NCBI GenBank assembly: GCA_000729835.1
Contig: JFHB01000015.1
Location: forward strand, 1 to 64,000
Direction: 5' to 3'
Length of the DNA: 64,000 bases
From: Atkinsonella hypoxylon
Taxonomy: Eukaryota > Ascomycota > Sordariomycetes > Hypocreales > Clavicipitaceae
Positions 9,935 to 20,207 of this stretch are shown in pieces. Numbering within the stretch: position 1 is the stretch's first letter; each line of letters opens with the position of its first letter. A program made the translations under genes and the position numbers. The notes beneath the pieces are model-generated. The model saw only the letters and a program-made list of their open reading frames with translations. It was not told where the DNA came from and searched no databases.

Positions 9935-10552
9935 ATGAAGGGCCTCATCTTTGCCGCAGCCCTCCTCGCAGTCGTGGTCGACGCCCTACCGGGCGAATCC
10001 AGAACCTGCACCCCCGTCACCACCGACAAGCTCCTCTTCCGAGTCACCATGGACGTCTTCCAACGGGCCCGCAAGGCCAAGGACCCTTCCGAATGCGACT
10101 GGTCCTCGGACAACTGCTCCTGGTCCCCCGACCAGCCGGCCGGGTACAACTTCATCCCCAGCTGCCACAGACACGACTTTGGATACCGCAACGTCAAGGC
10201 TCAGAATCGCTTCACCGAGCTTATGAAGGCGCGGATCGACACCAATTTCAAGCAGGACCTGTACGAGTACTGCTCTCAGTGGACCGGCATCTGGTACTTC
10301 AAATCGGTGAATTGCCGTAAGATCGCGGACGTCTACGTCGCTTTTGTGCGCTCACTCGGCAAGGCCGAGGCTGGGGTTTTCGAGGTTGAGCTGATGAACG
10401 AGGGAGGTGATGTGCAGACGTTGAGGCTCGCTAAGGGTGCGAACAGCGTGCTTGATATTGAGCTTGATGATGATATTGAGGGCCAGGTTATTCCCGCGGT
10501 CTCGGCGGCCGATGGATCTCATACTGAGGGCGTCGAGGCTCGTGGCGCTTGA
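9935..10552 (+). CDS. Secreted phospholipase A2 (fungal/bacterial group XIV-like)
   Basis: A single exon encodes 205 residues. It is predicted to hydrolyse the sn-2 ester bond of phospholipids outside the cell in a Ca2+-dependent way. Residues 1-17 form a signal peptide. The family signature is clear: CDWSSDNCSWSPD (54-66), then GYNFIPSCHRHDFGYRN (70-86) with the catalytic His80-Asp81 pair and Cys77. Further cysteines at YEYC and VNC are in position for the conserved disulfides. After about residue 135 the protein extends into an acidic tail (VLDIELDDDIEGQ) with no known domain. The ATG at 9935 follows an A-rich leader (AAAAAAAAAAG) and gives the signal peptide directly. Such enzymes are linked to symbiosis, pathogenesis or nutrient scavenging in fungi; which role applies here is not shown by sequence. 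Confidence 0.92.
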   Translation: MKGLIFAAALLAVVVDALPGESRTCTPVTTDKLLFRVTMDVFQRARKAKDPSECDWSSDNCSWSPDQPAGYNFIPSCHRHDFGYRNVKAQNRFTELMKARIDTNFKQDLYEYCSQWTGIWYFKSVNCRKIADVYVAFVRSLGKAEAGVFEVELMNEGGDVQTLRLAKGANSVLDIELDDDIEGQVIPAVSAADGSHTEGVEARGA

Positions 10553-11372
10553 TTGTCTTTGGGTTAGTGTCGATGGAATTCACGGGTGACGTCGAATTAT
10601 GTATTGGATTGCAACCTGCAGTATGATTTAGGGGATTACAAGACCTTGTGTGTGGGTGGAATGATGAAACGGCAACTAGACGAGCTCTAGCATCTTAATC
10701 GATGCCTGGCCGCAAATAGCCTCTCCGACTGCGACATGTAGTTACACTTATAATGAGAAAATCAGGATCTTTTCTGACGAAAAAGAATGCTCAGTCACCT
10801 TTATTGAAAGTGTGGCTGTCCGCATGGGTACAGTTCCGGCGTCCTGAGGGAACAGTGACAGGGTGACCTGGAGAAAAATGCAATCGAGTAGGATGTAATA
10901 AGGAACACGGACGACATGAGGACTTGTCCCGCTGCTCAAGCATCTGCGTCCTCTTCAGCGGATCAACACAGCCCGGAAAGCATTTTGATGAGGCTCTTCG
11001 GACATTGATCAAACCGTCTTTGCCGACACAAGTCAGCTTTGTTGGTATCGGAGGTAGTTTCGCGGCATTTTTTTTGCAAAAGCATGCAATGCACAAGTTT
11101 GTCGCAGCAAAGCGCCACGACCTATTCAGGGTATAGGTAACCTGTCCAGAATTTGAATCAGTCATGTAGAAGTGCCGCTCCAAGGCATAAAGCGAGCTCT
11201 CATCGTTCCAGTTCAAATGATCAGCCTTCACGAGCCCCTTGGGCAGCATCTCCCAAGTCCATCCATCTGGCCCACAGCATATCAATCAAGGCAGGTAACA
11301 TGATTCGAAACGGTCATTCTATTCCACCACCAAATAATGTACAAGCTCGCGCGCGAGCCATCGTCACATCGC
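10553..11372. other. Intergenic region between convergent genes, no supported gene
   Basis: The phospholipase gene and the NDUFB7 gene converge here. A 164-codon open frame on the minus strand (11285-10791) lacks any recognisable family, signal peptide or domain, and I do not call it a gene. Confidence 0.55.
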
Positions 11373-11780
11373 TCAATTAGTCCGCTCGCCGCCCTTCGCC
11401 TCCCTCAACTCATCCATCTTAGCCACTCTTTTCTTGAATTCAACATACTGGCATTTCTCATAGCCGTGTCGCTCGTCCTGACCACAACGTTAGCCAAGCT
11501 TTTTTTTTTTTTTTTTTTCCCAAAGGCTGTGAGGAAAAGGGCGTACGGTGCACTTCCACGGCGCATACCACGTCTCTTTTCGGCATCTATTCAGCGGGAT
11601 GAGGAGGTGGGCGCAGCTGTCTCTGTAGGCGAGCGGGAGACGGGCATCGCGCATCTCCTCTCTTGTCGCGGCTGTGAGGGCAAACATATTAGTACTTAAT
11701 TGGGGGGGGGGGGGGGGGACTGCTTCGAATGGGAAATAGTGCTACGCACCCCGTGTCTCGGCAACAGCGTCGGCGGCCAT
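11373..11780 (-). CDS. NDUFB7: NADH:ubiquinone oxidoreductase subunit NDUFB7 (B18), complex I
   Basis: Three small exons (11780-11750, 11671-11547, 11477-11373) encode 86 residues. It is an accessory subunit of respiratory complex I on the intermembrane-space side of the inner mitochondrial membrane. The twin CX9C (CHCH) signature is complete: C30-X9-C40 (CAHLLIPLNRC) and C51-X9-C61 (CTDERHGYEKC), followed by the conserved QYVEFKKRVAKMDELREAKG. Introns are 78 bp (GTGCGT..CACAG, containing C17 on the coding strand) and 69 bp (GTACGC..GTCAG, containing A18 and branch site GCTAAC). Splice phases 1 and 0 agree. Oxidative folding via Mia40 is expected for the family. The upstream FHA gene is divergent, with 897 bp between the two start codons. 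Confidence 0.9.
11702..11718. repeat. G17 homopolymer inside NDUFB7 intron 1
   Basis: Seventeen consecutive G (C on the coding strand) lie between the donor and the branch site of the intron. Confidence 0.9.
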
Positions 11781-12677
11781 TTTTGCGAGTCGATTGGCTT
11801 GCGAGGATAACAGTCTGTGACTTGCGCTGGTTTGGATTGAGGTTCGTTGGTGGATTGGGCCGGCTTGGACTTGGAGCCTGATATTTTAGGCACAAGGGGA
11901 TGCAGCAGCAATCTGTGATTTGCAGCTTGCTTCACTGGCTCTCATCGCCAGACTTGTCCATCCCATCCATCCATCTTAGCCTCGCCTCTCACGCAAAGAC
12001 AAACACCCAGTCACAGCTCTCAATCAAACTATCGTATCGGAGCCAAGCCATGTGAAACTTGCCATTCACCATTGCAAACCCATGCACGTCACCCATCACC
12101 CCGTATTCCGTCCCTGAATGCGTTCCGCAATCGATTGGATCCCACGCGCCCTGCCATCAGCCCTCTCGGCGACAATTGAAATGAGCTGCGGCCGTCGTTG
12201 GCATCGCACCCCCATCCCCCAACCCAACCCGCGACCGACAGACGCGCCACCGCGTTAACATTTCGTCCTCGTCATTAATTTCGGTCGCGTCAAGTTCCCT
12301 GCGCAGACGCCCTCTGGTTGGTTGCCTTCCGTTGTCCCTGCAACCTGCAAGTATTTCGCGTCTACTGCAAACCCCATGATGGCTTCCTCTGAGCATGTGC
12401 CAACCATGTATAAAATTCGTTGTCCTCCGTAGATTCGTCGACGTGTTTGCTTGTCTCCAGATTTGTACATTAGTTCGTTTTGGCTCTCGGCTCACCGTCA
12501 ACTCTGACTCATTTGCCTTTGTCTCTCGTTTCTGAAAACACTTTTCGAAGATCTATATCAGCTTGTCTACTGCCTGCCGGACTTGCCCCCTTTTGGCTTG
12601 CAAGCTTTTTCCCTTTGTATATTCATCTGGCTGCCTTGTTCAATCCCGAATACATCTTAATACACTTTTTTCTCACA
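11781..12677. promoter_or_regulatory. Divergent promoter region between NDUFB7 and the FHA gene
   Basis: The 897 bp hold the 5' flanks of both genes. Pyrimidine-rich stretches (12480-12670) precede the FHA start codon, usual for a fungal 5' leader. No specific binding site can be named with confidence. Confidence 0.5.
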
Positions 12678-13394
12678 ATGAGCAACCGCCACGACATCAT
12701 CGCCTGGCTGGTCCCCACGGCACGAAACTCCCTCGCCGACAAAGCAACTTGTCTCTCAGCCAATACCCTCTCCATCTCGACATCCTCATCGACACACCTC
12801 TCGTCTCGCCTATCCCAGCTCAGCAGGCTGCCGCACAAAGCTATCCAGCTCACCTTTACACATCGGCCTCGTCGACCGGGAAGTTTCATCCTCGGCACCG
12901 ACCCCAACTCCTGCGACGTCGTGCTCCCCAGTCTTCCCGGCATTGCCAAGCAGCACTGCGCCATCAGCTTCGACGCACAATCGCGTCTCATACTGGATGA
13001 CTTCTCCGCGACGGGCACGCAAGTGTGGTATGACTGGGAATGCAGTGGCGATCAGAGGGACTACTCGTGGGTTCTGAGCAGCGGGTGCGAGACGGGATTC
13101 CCAAGCGCGGTGCAGAAGATCGTGATTGATATCCAAGGTGTGCGGTTCCAGGTCATTGTGAATCATCACTCCGACGACTGGGAGGGCTACAAGCGCAGGG
13201 TCGAGGCGTTTGGAGAACAGACGCCGTGCGGGAACTGCTTGGACGCCGTGTGGGACGCTGACGCAGCGTGGTATGTGCAGCAGCCGCTCATTCAACATGT
13301 TTTTGTAAAGAGTCAGGCAGGTGAGCCTTTGGGTGAAGTGTATTTGTGGGATACATCACGACCTTGGGAACCCATGGTTAAAGCATCGGCGTAA
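12678..13394 (+). CDS. FHA-domain protein without other recognisable domain
   Basis: A single exon of 238 residues. Residues about 50-125 read as a forkhead-associated domain, a phosphothreonine-binding beta sandwich: FILGTDPNSCDVVLP (strand and conserved GxxxxxD turn), then KQHCAISFD, and LILDDFSATGTQVWYD matching the N/T-G-T-x-V element. The start at 12678 follows CTCACA; the same frame is open further upstream but a longer hydrophobic N-terminus is less likely. Fungal proteins of this look often continue into a protein kinase domain. Here the frame ends after a short C-terminal region (PWEPMVKASA) and only about 400 bp remain before the convergent RPA43 gene, so no kinase is present. The binding partner is unknown; a phosphorylation-dependent adaptor role is inference. 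Confidence 0.75.
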   Translation: MSNRHDIIAWLVPTARNSLADKATCLSANTLSISTSSSTHLSSRLSQLSRLPHKAIQLTFTHRPRRPGSFILGTDPNSCDVVLPSLPGIAKQHCAISFDAQSRLILDDFSATGTQVWYDWECSGDQRDYSWVLSSGCETGFPSAVQKIVIDIQGVRFQVIVNHHSDDWEGYKRRVEAFGEQTPCGNCLDAVWDADAAWYVQQPLIQHVFVKSQAGEPLGEVYLWDTSRPWEPMVKASA

Positions 13395-13791
13395 CTATCG
13401 CTGGGGTTTTTTTTTTTTTTCCTCCAAGCCAAAATCTTGATGTAGGACAATGCGCTGCAGATTGTATGATAAGATGTAGAATCGCATGGCCATGGTTATT
13501 CGGTTGGAAGGACACGAAACTAGCATTTGTCGAGTATTCAGCGCTGCGGATGATTTAACAGGGTAAGGGTTATGTACTTCCAAGCAAGGAGTTGGTGCAT
13601 TGGCAGAAACACTTTTGATGCCACGATAGGACTTTGTCGCTAGAGAAATTTTAGATAGACATACGGCAACAGAATGAACCGAAAGATGGCTTCTCAGATA
13701 CGACAGAACTCCGTCAACACACAACTTCTCCTTACCCAAACACAATTAACACAATTCGCACACCACTGCACCAGCCCTTGATATGTCAACA
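13395..13791. other. Convergent intergenic region
   Basis: About 400 bp between two convergent stop codons. A T14 run at 13408-13421 directly after the FHA stop is the only conspicuous feature. Confidence 0.6.
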
Positions 13792-15177
13792 TCAATCATC
13801 AAACTTGGCAATCTTGTACTGCTGAGAACCAGCCTGGTTATCTCGCTGGTTCTCACTCTGCTCTGGCGCAAACCGCGTCATGCTGAACTCCGGTGCTCGT
13901 CTTCGCTCAATCTTTCGCCCGCCCTTCTTCTCCCGTCTCACTTGCGCAAGACGTGCCTCCTCTTGTATCAATTTCTTCTCGCTTGCCTTATCAAGCATGG
14001 TGCCCTCCAGGCTGAGATAGCTATTCTCGCCGCTGGCGCCGGCGTCGAAGTTGCGTATTCTGAAGCGGATCTTGCCTTTGATCCGCTGTCCTTTGCCGTC
14101 GATCCAGAATCCAGTGCTATGTATCTGGTGCACTACACCGTGGTCGTCGGCGGTGATGACCGATGCGGTTTCTTCGTAGCCATTCGCCTCGGGGGACTCA
14201 TTGGACACCCATTTCCAGGACGGCGGGAGACGACTGGCCTCGATGGAAGCGTTAAACTTGCCAAAACATACCACACCGATATGGCCCTCCGTCTGCAAGT
14301 TGACGCTGCCTTCCATCCAAGCTCCTCGACTGGGCACGAAGAGCTCCACGTCGGCAGTAATCCAGCCAAAGCCAACGGCGTATTCGTTCTTCGATAGCAA
14401 TGTCGTTGACGTTTCGTCATCAGCTGCTGCGCCGTCACGGCTTGGCTCGGGTCCCAACATGACATTTTTGTAGTCAAGAAGTACACCCTTAAGAGAAGGA
14501 ACGTACTTGTTCTGAAGGCGTTGCAGGTGCTGGTGCTGGGCGTTGGTTACCGGTTGAGCCCATCCGATAGGGTATATGGGCTCGTAGAGTGAAACTGCCT
14601 GTCTGAAGAATGGGAACCGTGGGTTCGCAGGAATGTCAGGAGGCTGATAGATCCCGGAGGTTGTCACACTTGATGGTTGATCAACGTCCATTGCATCGAC
14701 GTCGCGTGTTGCAGGCTGAGCCGTCGCCTCATTTGCCTCTGCCTCGTTTTCCGTGACTTCGGAGTGCTTCTTCTTTTTCTTCTTCTCTTTCTTATCGGAC
14801 TTGGGCGTTTGGCCATTGAAGTCTGCAGACTCTCCAGTCTGTGTTAAGTCTTCGGTCTCCCCGTTCTTCTTTTTCTTCTTCTCCTTCTTCTTCTTCTTCT
14901 TCTCACTCGTCGGCACAGTCACGGCGTCATCTTGGTCCGTAACATCACTCTCTCGTTTCACTATCAGTCCCTTCTCCTGCTCCTTCCTCCTCTTCTTCTT
15001 CTTCCTCTTTTTCTCCTCCTCGTCCGTGGACATGCTTTTAGATTTCTTGTGCTTTCGCTCGCCATCGGCTGCAGCATCCTCTTCTCTGGCGCGCTTCTTT
15101 TCGGACTTTGCAGACCTGTCTTTTTTGTGCTTCTTTTCGCGCTTAGGGGTCGCCTCGGGCGACGTGACTGCGGGCAT
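13792..15177 (-). CDS. RPA43: DNA-directed RNA polymerase I subunit RPA43
   Basis: A single exon of 461 residues. It forms part of the A14-A43 stalk of RNA polymerase I, which contacts Rrn3 for rDNA transcription in the nucleolus. Residues 1-165 are an extremely Lys/Glu-rich tail with runs such as [13 protein letters not shown], probably a nuclear/nucleolar localisation region. The conserved core begins at IYQPPDIPANPRFPFFRQAV, followed by the N-terminal RPB7-like part with KGVLLDYKNVMLG, then the OB-fold part: EYAVGFGWITADVELFVPSR, GAWMEGSVNL, GHIGVVCFGKFNASIEASRL. The end (KIRFRIRNFDA..SLEGTM) and a charged tail close the protein. The start at 15177 is the first ATG and is followed by no alternative before the Lys-rich tail. 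It converges with the FHA gene. Confidence 0.9.
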   Translation of the reverse strand: MPAVTSPEATPKREKKHKKDRSAKSEKKRAREEDAAADGERKHKKSKSMSTDEEEKKRKKKKRRKEQEKGLIVKRESDVTDQDDAVTVPTSEKKKKKKEKKKKKNGETEDLTQTGESADFNGQTPKSDKKEKKKKKKHSEVTENEAEANEATAQPATRDVDAMDVDQPSSVTTSGIYQPPDIPANPRFPFFRQAVSLYEPIYPIGWAQPVTNAQHQHLQRLQNKYVPSLKGVLLDYKNVMLGPEPSRDGAAADDETSTTLLSKNEYAVGFGWITADVELFVPSRGAWMEGSVNLQTEGHIGVVCFGKFNASIEASRLPPSWKWVSNESPEANGYEETASVITADDHGVVHQIHSTGFWIDGKGQRIKGKIRFRIRNFDAGASGENSYLSLEGTMLDKASEKKLIQEEARLAQVRREKKGGRKIERRRAPEFSMTRFAPEQSENQRDNQAGSQQYKIAKFDD

Positions 15178-16912
15178 TCCGTCTGCTGAATGATTGGGGT
15201 TTGCTAGTTTTGGTGAGGCTTGATCCTACCCGATGTTGTTGCTCGAAATTTTTTCGTACCAGACCGTCAAGTGTTTCTTATCAACTATCGCGCCTGCTGG
15301 AACTTCGCCGCCGAAAAGGTGGGGCAGCTCCTCTATGAATTGCACTTGACTTGCACTCGACGAGCCCGACAGCCTTGGACATGGTGCCAAGTTTATAACG
15401 ACTAATCACCGATGAAATCGCTTGTGGTGCTGTTTTCTATTGTGGATGATGTCTATTACGTTGAGCGGCATTGCAAATTTCCATTAGTCGCGATGCATGT
15501 CGCTGTGCTGTGGTTGAATTACCATGGAATCGCTAAGCACGACAACCACATGAGGTTCTTCACTGCTTTACAATTTTTTTTTTTTTTTTTAAAAAAAAAA
15601 AGACACCCACAGCACTTTTCTGGCCACATCAACTCAATAACTATATTTGTTTCGACGTTTACATCGAGGCAGATATCCAGGAGTGATGTTGGGCACAAAG
15701 TTGACTGACAATAATGCGGCTACCCTGTAACCAAGTCGCGTTTGGCTGATAAACACTCATCCATTTACCTTACACCCCTGATGCCCAATGGATGATCTGT
15801 TACATGTCAAAATATAGACACTATTTGCCTAAAAAGGGGGGGGGGATACTGCCCTGTGCCAAACATGCTGCTCAAAAGGCGAAAGCTTCGGATCTATCCG
15901 TGGTGGTAAGATATAAAGGAGAAAAGTGGTAACGAGGGTGTGTGCCCCCCCCCCCCACCCTTCCGTCTCCAAAAAAAAAGAAAAAACTTAAACCCGAACA
16001 AAAGGTTGTATTGATAGAGCTCTTAGGACGAGATGAACAAAGCGACCAGCTGCACCAGTCAGTCCTTTTCTATCGATCTTTTTGTCAAGTCCCAATCGCA
16101 ACACTTGTTCCTTCTCTTTTAATCATTGGCGTTCATTAGCTAGCTATCGGCGTGACTTGCAGCAGTACTATTACGACGTAGTTACATGATTCAAACGAGA
16201 GTTAGGATGAGCCAAGAGTTTTTGTGTTTGCCCCAAGGTTTAGTGGTATACCAAGGAGAACACTTGGTGCCGTACTTGCGTATTCCAGAGTTTTGTAGGT
16301 CTGCGGGTAAACCAAGATGGGCTAGCCTAAAGCCACTTCCCCAGCATAAGGATGCACCAAGCTCTTGGCTTAACTTAAAGGCACGAACAATTTACTATTG
16401 AGGAAACACTGATAGATCAGGTACGTTTTTGAAACATCTATCCAGTGATGTGCCTCGTCGTACTGTGACAATTAGAGCTTGAAACATCCATAAACCTGTT
16501 CATGTCCTAGCTGGCACAAGTACTTTCACAGTGTTCAGAAAGGTTTTTTTTTTTTGGACACAGAGTTTTCACAAACACGCTATCCATTTGCTATGTGTGT
16601 GGGATAGTTCGATCAATTGTTCGACATGACTGGAAAGCCCCTTCTGACATGACTGTGCTGCCATGGCGGATATAAGTATGGTCGTATTTCCTCATGCTGA
16701 GCTGTGAATAGGAGTCTAGTTATAAACAGTTGTTTACCATGAAGAAAAGCGCATGTTGATCTTCAAGTCGCTCTTTTTTTTTACCAATTATTTATATGTT
16801 CACTCGAAGATAAGCCTGGTTTATAGCACACGTTTCTCAATACCAACAGTTCATTTCATTCAGGAGAGGAGGACATGTCCTATCCTAGACCAGCACTGGA
16901 GAACTAAACAAC
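15178..16912. other. Intergenic region, no supported gene
   Basis: This 1.7-kb stretch holds a T17-A11 tract at 15574-15601, a G9-10 run near 15837-15845 and a C11-12 run near 15945-15956. No frame shows family resemblance. The last 150 bp are the presumed promoter and leader of the secreted protein gene. Confidence 0.6.
15574..15601. repeat. T17-A11 homopolymer palindrome
   Basis: Seventeen T followed directly by eleven A in intergenic DNA; self-complementary over 22 bases. Confidence 0.85.
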
Positions 16913-17575
16913 ATGATGACCTACATTGCCACTGTCCTTGCCACATCGGCTGCCGTCGCGTCCGCTGGTACTCTTGCGGTGCGCGGTGGTCAGGTAGCCA
17001 GTATCACACCCCATGATCAATTCTCTTCCTCCATCGGAGCCCTTGGATGCAAGCTTGACACCAATCGCGTTGCCTACTGGCCTGGAACAGTCGACTGTAA
17101 CAACATCTGCGTCAAGCTCTCCCACAAAGGCCGTAGTGTCCATCTCTTGAAGATTGACTCTTCGGGCGGTGCCTACGACATATCCTACGACGCATGGAAC
17201 TACCTCGCCTTCGACAAGCCAGCCAAGGAGGAGCCTCATCAGGGCGGAGGTATTGACATGCAGTATGAGTATGTGAACGCCGACGAGTGCAAGGACCTTC
17301 TTCATGATGGGAAGCTGGCCATCTCTGCTGCAACAGGTCTTTCGGGACCGGTCCTGAACTGCATCGTTGCCGGCAATAACTGGATCGCACGTAATTATGT
17401 GGCGCTCAACATTGCTGATTCTGCCTGTCGATATGGCCACGATGAAGTATGCACGTTGGATCTCAAAACTAGTAACCAGGCCAAGTGCCCTCATACACTG
17501 GGCGACATGAGTAAGCTTGGCTTGAAGGTGATGAACGTCAAGTACGGTAGCGGAGAGGAGGCAGCGGCTGCGTAG
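16913..17575 (+). CDS. Conserved secreted ascomycete protein of unknown function
   Basis: A single exon of 220 residues (219 if the second of two tandem ATG codons is used). Residues 1-18 (MMTYIATVLATSAAVASA) are a signal peptide. The mature part contains ten or so cysteines and the blocks SIGALGCKLDTNRVAYWP, VDCNNICVKLSHKGRSVHLL and GGAYDISYDAWNYL. I recognise this arrangement from predicted secreted proteins of many Pezizomycotina, where it is generally unnamed; a double-psi beta-barrel (expansin/barwin-like) fold is possible but I cannot show it. No transmembrane segment or GPI signal is visible; the C-terminus ends in an Ala/Glu-rich tail. The short predicted length and Cys content would fit an extracellular or effector-like protein. 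Confidence 0.75.
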   Translation: MMTYIATVLATSAAVASAGTLAVRGGQVASITPHDQFSSSIGALGCKLDTNRVAYWPGTVDCNNICVKLSHKGRSVHLLKIDSSGGAYDISYDAWNYLAFDKPAKEEPHQGGGIDMQYEYVNADECKDLLHDGKLAISAATGLSGPVLNCIVAGNNWIARNYVALNIADSACRYGHDEVCTLDLKTSNQAKCPHTLGDMSKLGLKVMNVKYGSGEEAAAA

Positions 17576-18539
17576 GAGGGTATGACGATAGTCCGGCTGG
17601 AAGGAAATAGGAGGATTCAAAAGAACTAGACTTTTGTACATAGGCGAAGGATGATGTTAGAGAATATAAAACGGTATATCGTCGCAACTTAGTACAGATA
17701 GATAGCTTACAATGCTCAAACCCGACAGAGTTTAGAAGCGAAACGATCCTGGCCGCCGGTGACGGTTTGACATGCCCATCTTTGGTGTCGCGAAATGCGA
17801 AATGATGTTGATGCAAGTGCAATTGGCCATGAAGTGCATGCAGTTAGCATGCATTCATGGAAGGACTGGCTTCGGATTGCGCCACTCCATCGTCATTGTG
17901 AAAAATGGCGCATTTCCTCGGCTTGAACGTCGCAGTATGCATAAGCAATGCAATGCTGGGATGCGCTTAATAAGACCTGCCGCGTGCAGCAAATGAAATC
18001 AATTCAAATTATCCCACAGACGTCCATCCATCCATCCATTAAGTGCCCAGTGCAACCAGGTCGACCATTTCTGCCTTTCTGGTATGGGCGCAATTGGCGC
18101 ACCAACGGGACTCCTCGATTACCCCAACGTTTCGCCGAGGTTCCAAGTTTCGACGAGAATATCGTCGTCGTCGAGATTGTCGGGATCGGGTAGCGCCTGT
18201 CTTGTCTGTGCCCGCGGCGGACTGATCCATCTGCCATCATCCATCATCCAACCCTGACTAATTGAGCTCAGCCGGCAAAGCGCGGGAGTTCCGCCTTCAT
18301 CCACATGCTCTTTTCCTGTCTTCTCTTGTCTTGTCTCGTCCACGTTCCCGCGAACACGGCAGCAACATCACTCGCTTGCCTTTCAGCACTATCCCCAAAC
18401 GAAACCTTTGGTTATTCTAGCCTCGAAACTTGCCATCCGATGCGACTTTGCATGAACCATCCCCGTCGCTGCACCAAGCACTTCGAATCGGCGCCTTTGA
18501 CGGCCCTGACACGACCCCACCACCATCCGACCGAAAGAA
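17576..18539. other. Intergenic region / RIB1 leader
   Basis: No gene is supported. The last 300 bp are pyrimidine-rich and contain several short upstream ATG codons before the GTP cyclohydrolase start, so upstream reading frames in the leader are possible. Confidence 0.55.
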
Positions 18540-19700
18540 ATGCCATCCGACGCTCATCCCGAGCGAGGCGAAGCGAGCCAGCTTCCTTCCTTCTACTCTC
18601 CGCGCTCGATTCCAGCAGACGCCGACAACTCGTCCAAACATGAGCATGTCGACGATTTCGCACTCTCGCAGGCTAATCCCAACGCCGCGCAACCTCCTCC
18701 ACCATCCCTCCTTTCCCCCGCCTTTACGCCGCCCCAGACTCCCGGTACGCAGACTCCTACGACCGCGGGACTGCGCGGTGTCCCTGTCGACAGCTCAATT
18801 CCGAACGGAGGATGTGGCAACAAGAGACCAAAGTTACTGGAGACCCTGCCGGAGGTCCAATGCATTGTGCGCGCACGCATACCCACCGTCAGTGGAACAG
18901 AGATGTTCCTGCATCTCTACACTAATAACGTTGATAATAAGGAACATCTGGCTATTGTATTCGGTAACCACATCCGAAGCAAGAGCCTGGATGCTCCCCG
19001 AGAAGGAGAAACAGAAATGGATCGCATGATCCGCGGCGCTTACACCGGCCGATTGTACCCTGGTCGAACTAGCAGCAGTGCCAACGCCGAATTGACCACC
19101 TCCGCTGCCTCGACATCCGCGCAGTCTCCTTCTCAACCGCCCTTGGTTCGCATCCATTCAGAGTGTTACACCGGAGAAACAGCATGGTCTGCACGTTGTG
19201 ATTGTGGAGAGCAGCTCGATGAGGCAGCTCGGCTGATGGGTCTACCTGGCAATACATCCGGTGGCATCATCATCTACCTGCGCCAAGAGGGTCGAGGCAT
19301 TGGTCTGGGGGAGAAGCTGAAAGCGTACAACCTGCAGGATCTGGGCTCCGATACAGTAGAGGCCAATCTTCTGCTACGCCATCCAGCCGATGCGAGAAGT
19401 TATGGGCTGGCGACGGCTATGCTACTCGATCTAGGACAACACGACATCCGACTGTTGACGAACAATCCTGACAAGATCAGGGCGGTGGAGGGTCCAAATA
19501 GAGAAGTGGTCGTGACGGAGAGAGTGGCCATGGTACCATTAAGTTGGAAGGGCAGAGGGGGTTTCAAGAGCCAGGAGGTACAAGGCTATCTCAAGACAAA
19601 AGTAAGCTTGATATTCCGAATATACTGGAAGAATTGTGCTAATCTGTCAACTGTCTAGATTGAGAAGATGGGACACATGCTCGATATGCCGGGATCATAG
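18540..19700 (+). CDS. RIB1: GTP cyclohydrolase II (riboflavin biosynthesis)
   Basis: Exons 18540-19601 and 19659-19700 with a 57-bp intron (GTAAGC..GTCTAG, branch GCTAATC) encode about 367 residues. The enzyme opens the imidazole ring of GTP to give 2,5-diamino-6-ribosylamino-pyrimidinone phosphate, formate and pyrophosphate, the first step of riboflavin synthesis in the cytosol. The Zn-binding region is [20 protein letters not shown]; the catalytic/GTP-binding blocks are [29 protein letters not shown] and [14 protein letters not shown]. Residues 1-100 are a low-complexity Pro/Ser/Thr-rich extension absent from bacterial RibA. The final exon adds only 13 residues ([13 protein letters not shown]) plus the stop, matching the usual K-x-x-K-M-G-H end. 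The start at 18540 is the first ATG giving this frame. Confidence 0.93.
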
Positions 19701-19892
19701 GGTGCTATTGGAGGACGGAATGCTGCTTGTCGGATCGTGTATAAGGAACGTGAATCAAACATGAGTTCGGAGTTGTTGATTTTAAGACAGGCGTTCTGTG
19801 GCATTTATTATGAATCTCTGGCGATTTTGTAAAACGCATATTGCAGAATTCTTAGTCTAGGCAGGCTACGTTGAAGGCGGTTGTTAGATTTG

Positions 19893-19924
<32 letters not shown>

Positions 19925-20207
19925 GTGTAATTGTTCGGTAATTATTTGCTGCCTTTTCGATTAAAGCAGATGGCCAAGCACGACAAATGCGAGCGAGCCT
20001 GCCCCACTTGAATTTTTCCAATGCTTCTACTTGTCCAGGCTTGCCTACCTCATTTCCATGTCACTTCAACATCAGCATTCGACTTAAAATTCTTCTGCGC
20101 AGTTCTGCACAATCTACTGCTCGCGCCTGCTGCTTGATCTGCGCTACTATTTGGTATTGCATTCTTTTTAATATCTTCCTCCGAGAAATAGCCATGTCTC
20201 GATAGTC
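19701..20207. other. Tandem intergenic region with A28 run
   Basis: About 500 bp between two plus-strand genes; contains A28 at 19893-19920, which may mark the 3' region of RIB1. No gene is supported. Confidence 0.65.

Noticed and set aside
10791..11285. 164-codon minus-strand frame downstream of NDUFB7
   Set aside because: No recognisable family, no signal peptide, and it lies in the 3' flank of an established gene; may be chance or 3' UTR.
13419..13791. Missing kinase domain of the FHA protein
   Set aside because: Searched by eye in all frames; no kinase motifs occur before the RPA43 stop codon.
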